A stretch of 8,299 nucleotides of DNA from Candidatus Calidifonticultor daggyaiensis (GTDB lineage Bacteria; Actinomycetota; Humimicrobiia; Humimicrobiales; Humimicrobiaceae). Below the pieces are notes generated by a model that searched no databases, was not told where the DNA came from, and worked only from the letters and a program-made list of their open reading frames with translations. The DNA is taken from positions 1-8,299 of the forward strand of contig JACVJA010000051.1 of the NCBI GenBank assembly GCA_015661035.1, given 5' to 3'. Positions 5,843-8,299 of this stretch are shown here, in pieces. How positions within the stretch are numbered: the stretch's first letter is position 1; each line of letters begins with the position of its first letter. A program made the position numbers and the translations under genes.

Positions 5843-7835
5843 CTTGCAGCTTCCTCCTTGCTTCCATATCCATTAAAACCCTTTCTTTTTTAATATCTAT
5901 TTTTAAAGCCTTTCTCTTAGCTTGAATAACATTAATTACCTTTTCTAAAAGTAAATCAATATCTTGAATGTACTCTAATTGGCCGCCAAATTTTTCCTGC
6001 CATCCTTCAGTCATTATTTTTTTAACTTCTTGACTTGACTCAATTGGAATAGGCTGACCACTAAAAGCAACATATACTCCTGATGCAGCAAAATAAGTTC
6101 CAATAGATAAAGCCTTTTCACTCATCCATTCAGGGGCAATACCTGCAGCTGGCAAATCACTTATATCCTCCCCTAATCCTCCTTCTTTTACAATTTCAGA
6201 TGCAATTGTTAAAATCCTAGAATTGTCAACACAAGAACCTAAATGTAAAATTGGAGGTATTCCTACTGCCTCACAAATTGATCGCAAGCCTTCACCTGCA
6301 AATTCCATAGCTTCAGGAACCATTATTCCGCACTTTGCATTTGCAATTGCTCCACAACCGGTCTGTACAACTAAATAATCTCTTTTAATTAACTCTTTAG
6401 CTAAATAATTATGATAATCATCATGAGTAATCCTTGCATTATTACACCCAACAATTGCAACTATACCTTGGATTCTTCCATCAATAATACCATCATTTAA
6501 TGGTCTAAATGACTCTCTAAATCTTCCACCTAGCATATACCTTATATACTCATGTGAAAAACCAGCAATTAAGTCAGATTTTATCTCTGGGATACAAATT
6601 TTTTCTTTTCTATTTTTAAAATTATCAATAGCAGTTTTTATAATCTCTTTAGCTAATGTTACCCCATTAGTCTCATTAAACTCCATATGTATTGCACCTG
6701 GGATTTTTGCTTTTGGTGAAGAAGTTACAAGTTTTGTATGATATTTTTTTGCAAGTTCACCTAATGACTGCATAATACATTGAATATCAACAACCATTAA
6801 CTCAACAGCACCAGTAAGTATTGCAGCTTCCTGAGACAAAAAATTTCCAATTGGTGCTACTCCTTGGCGCATTAAAACTTCATTTGCAGTACAGCATATA
6901 CCAACAACATTTATACCATTTGCACCTTTAGATTTTGCATATTGAACAAGTTCTTCTTGATCAGATAATTCTGCAATTATTTCCGAAAGGGTTGGTTCAT
7001 GACCATGTATTACAATATTAACTTCATCCTTTTTTAGCATACCTAAATTTGACTTTGCAGCAAGTGGTACTGGAGTTGTAAATAATATATCTGTAATTTC
7101 AGTACCAAGCATCGAACCACCCCACCCGTCAGATAAAGCAGTTCTAATAGCCTGATCTAAAATATTTTCAGGGTCTTGATCAACTCCCATATTAGTCCTA
7201 TGCATCATTTCAACAACTTCTCTATCAATACCTCTTGGCACTACATTATACTTTCTCCAAATATCTTGCCTCTTTTTAGGTGCTATCTTTATTAAATCTA
7301 TTTCTCCTGTTTGGTTGCCAAACAAACTAAGCGATTTTTCGGCTACTTCTGCAGCTATCTCATTAACGGTTCTGTCATTTGTACTAATACCAAGATTCTT
7401 TGCCAATCTAAATAATTTTAATTCATCTTTTATCTTTAAACCCTCAGCTTTATTTTGCGCAGTAAGAGCTAATAGATGAGCCATATCCCTACCGTGATCT
7501 GAATGCGCTGAAGCACCTGCTGCAATATGTCTTCCTAGATTTCTTGCAGCTATTGTCGCAAGCGTTGCACCACATAAACCCGTAGTATTTTCTCTTACTC
7601 TGCAAGGCCCCATTGAGCAATTTTTACAACATATCCCAGATACAGCCGACCCAATTGGACAAGGTTTTAAAGATTTTGATCGGGAAAATATAGTTGATAT
7701 TTCTTCTTCCATACTATTAATAATATTACATACAGCTTCATCAGTACTTATTTTATCTACAGTATTTTTTACTTTATATTCCTGGCTATTTTGTTGATTT
7801 AATTTAATATCTTTTTCAAGATTATCTTTATCCAT
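5835..7835 (-). CDS. acsA: Ni-Fe carbon monoxide dehydrogenase (CODH/ACS beta subunit), AcsA
   Basis: A 666-residue homodimeric CODH that interconverts CO2 and CO and feeds CO to AcsB. D-cluster cysteines are C59 and C69. The B-cluster uses C70, C73, C78 and C88. C-cluster ligands are H279 (HGHEP), C315 of the C314/C315 pair (GICCTAN), C353 (DIQC), C464 (VGCNNARIT), C494 (TGCGA) and C535 (LGSCVDNSR). The proton-path histidines are H111, H114 and H120 in AAHSDHGRDMAH-like sequence. K574 in APEWMSEKA is the likely catalytic lysine. Compared with published CODH structures, the D- and B-cluster loops and the C494-C535 loop have different lengths, but no ligand is missing. The start at 7835 puts the first D-cluster cysteine at residue 59, as in Moorella, and an AAAGGATAG site (7841-7849) precedes it. 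The tight acsB linkage marks it as the ACS-associated form rather than a stand-alone CooS. Confidence 0.96.
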   Translation of the reverse strand: MDKDNLEKDIKLNQQNSQEYKVKNTVDKISTDEAVCNIINSMEEEISTIFSRSKSLKPCPIGSAVSGICCKNCSMGPCRVRENTTGLCGATLATIAARNLGRHIAAGASAHSDHGRDMAHLLALTAQNKAEGLKIKDELKLFRLAKNLGISTNDRTVNEIAAEVAEKSLSLFGNQTGEIDLIKIAPKKRQDIWRKYNVVPRGIDREVVEMMHRTNMGVDQDPENILDQAIRTALSDGWGGSMLGTEITDILFTTPVPLAAKSNLGMLKKDEVNIVIHGHEPTLSEIIAELSDQEELVQYAKSKGANGINVVGICCTANEVLMRQGVAPIGNFLSQEAAILTGAVELMVVDIQCIMQSLGELAKKYHTKLVTSSPKAKIPGAIHMEFNETNGVTLAKEIIKTAIDNFKNRKEKICIPEIKSDLIAGFSHEYIRYMLGGRFRESFRPLNDGIIDGRIQGIVAIVGCNNARITHDDYHNYLAKELIKRDYLVVQTGCGAIANAKCGIMVPEAMEFAGEGLRSICEAVGIPPILHLGSCVDNSRILTIASEIVKEGGLGEDISDLPAAGIAPEWMSEKALSIGTYFAASGVYVAFSGQPIPIESSQEVKKIMTEGWQEKFGGQLEYIQDIDLLLEKVINVIQAKRKALKIDIKKERVLMDMEARRKLQDV
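5852..5859 (-). promoter_or_regulatory. Ribosome binding site of acsB inside acsA
   Basis: AAGGAGGA on the minus strand sits inside the last codons of acsA, about 9 bases before the acsB ATG at 5842. It is one of the best Shine-Dalgarno matches in the window. It supports the overlapping start and strong, coupled translation of acsB. Confidence 0.75.
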
Positions 7836-8036
7836 ATTATCTATCCTTTCAATGTATTCTTTTGTATAAAATTAAAATAAACCATATATAATCTTTTTTA
7901 CACCTATAAATATTTTTTCTATAAGCTTTTTATAAATATATTTTCTTTTTAAGTTCTTTTTCTTAGGTTCTTATTTAAAAGTATTAAATTTTTTTTAAAA
8001 AAAATTTAAAAAGTATAACTCTTTATTTAACAGTTT
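7836..8036. other. AT-rich acsD-acsA intergenic region
   Basis: A 201-bp spacer, very AT-rich, with the acsA ribosome binding site at its left end and a 26-bp palindrome near its right end. On the minus strand there are two similar words, ATATATTTATAAAAAG and ATATTTATAGG, about 30 bp apart. I find no convincing -35/-10 pair, no ORF of note and no riboswitch-like conserved core. A promoter for acsA could lie here, but AT bias makes any -10 match worthless on its own. Confidence 0.4.
7984..8009. repeat. 26-bp perfect A/T palindrome after acsD
   Basis: TTAAA, eight T, eight A, then TTTAA form a perfect palindrome with 13-bp arms and no spacer. It starts 28 bp downstream of the acsD stop on the minus strand. 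As RNA it could fold as an A-U stem with a 4-base loop and might act as a weak bidirectional terminator or a bend. A+T-only composition makes this pattern easy to get by chance. Confidence 0.35.
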
Positions 8037-8264
8037 TTATAAAAGTTCTTTTATTATATCCTTTACTAATCTAACAGATTTAGGATGAGACATTGTTACT
8101 ATATTTGCACCAGATATTAGCATACACATTGCAGAAATAGATTCCCAATTTATTCCTCTTTCTTCATCATTGCCCCAATCCTCTGAAACAATTTGATTTT
8201 CTTTTACTTCTTTTATTTTCCAAATTTCTGCAGCTATATTATTTATAATAGGCATAGGTGTCAT
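8037..8264 (-). CDS. acsD: Corrinoid/iron-sulfur protein small (delta) subunit AcsD, C-terminal fragment with upstream in-frame stop
   Basis: The 75 residues from the ATG at 8264 are the C-terminal part of AcsD/CdhD, the TIM-barrel small subunit of the corrinoid protein (normally about 310-320 residues). Diagnostic stretches are PIINNIAAEIWKIKEVK, WGNDEERGINWESISAMCMLISGANIV and MSHPKSVRLVKDIIKELL. The ATG is probably not a true start: it has no ribosome binding site, and the same frame upstream (8274-8299) also looks like AcsD. Between the two is a TAA at 8274-8276. Either the gene is broken here, or the stop is a sequencing or assembly error close to the end of the sequence. acsD is upstream of acsA by 201 bp on the same strand and is the first pathway gene visible. 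If truly broken, the cell would need another AcsD copy to make a working corrinoid protein. Confidence 0.8.
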   Translation of the reverse strand: MTPMPIINNIAAEIWKIKEVKENQIVSEDWGNDEERGINWESISAMCMLISGANIVTMSHPKSVRLVKDIIKELL

Positions 8265-8299
8265 TTTATCGTCTTAAAGCAATGCAGCAATTTTTAATC
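8265..8299 (-). pseudogene. acsD: Upstream acsD coding remnant containing an in-frame TAA
   Basis: In the same frame as the AcsD fragment the minus strand reads LKIAALL, stop, DDKM and then continues into TPMPIINN. As I recall the family, AcsD proteins have a helix ending in an (R/K)-x-A-A-L-like sequence followed by a DDKM-like turn at this place, so both sides of the stop appear homologous and no frameshift is needed. The other two frames here are not AcsD-like. The codon TAA is one base away from CAA, GAA or AAA. The rest of the gene is beyond the window. Confidence 0.55.

Noticed and set aside
7850..7980. Sigma-70 promoter for acsA
   Set aside because: Many TATAAT-like words occur, but no TTGACA-like partner at 16-18 bp was found; with this base composition a -10 match alone is not informative.
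8274..8276. Recoding of the acsD TAA as selenocysteine or pyrrolysine
   Set aside because: Those use UGA and UAG, not UAA, and TAA ends acsA, acsB, acsE and cooC here, so a reassigned code is not credible.
1..8299. Shared terminal word GATTAAAA, inverted at the two window ends
   Set aside because: Only 8 bases match and the flanking bases differ; in DNA this AT-rich it is expected by chance, so it is not evidence of terminal inverted repeats of an element.

Overview
This 8.3 kb window carries most of a bacterial carbon monoxide dehydrogenase/acetyl-CoA synthase (CODH/ACS) locus, the carbonyl branch of the Wood-Ljungdahl pathway. The protein types (AcsA/AcsB/AcsC/AcsD/AcsE plus CooC), the very low GC content, the A+T-only spacers and the strong AGGAGG-type ribosome binding sites suggest a strict anaerobe of low-GC, Bacillota-like character. 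The lineage cannot be fixed from this window. The pathway may run towards acetate or in reverse.

Layout. All pathway genes lie on the minus strand and are transcribed from the right edge to the left: the 3' end of acsD (corrinoid protein small subunit, cut by the window edge and interrupted by an in-frame TAA), acsA (CODH), acsB (ACS, overlapping acsA by 8 bp), acsC (corrinoid protein large subunit), acsE (methyl-THF:corrinoid methyltransferase), then cooC (nickel-insertion ATPase). The 313 bp gap between acsE and cooC is not empty. It holds a possible 45-residue single-span membrane protein and, just upstream of cooC, an overlapping set of AT-rich dyads. At the left edge, convergent with the cluster, is the last 34 codons of what looks like a Fur/PerR-family metalloregulator.

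How the genes work together. AcsE moves the methyl group of methyl-tetrahydrofolate onto the cobalt of the AcsC/AcsD corrinoid iron-sulfur protein. AcsA reduces CO2 to CO, which passes through an internal channel to the AcsB A-cluster. There CO, the methyl group and CoA become acetyl-CoA. CooC uses ATP to help load nickel into AcsA and/or AcsB. The metal and cofactor ligands that I can place in AcsA, AcsB, AcsC, AcsE and CooC are present, so these five genes look intact.

Points that stand out: the broken reading frame of acsD; the separation of acsD from acsC by acsA-acsB; unusual cysteine spacing in AcsA; and the unexplained small ORF and dyad array before cooC. No mobile element, CRISPR array, tRNA or rRNA was seen.
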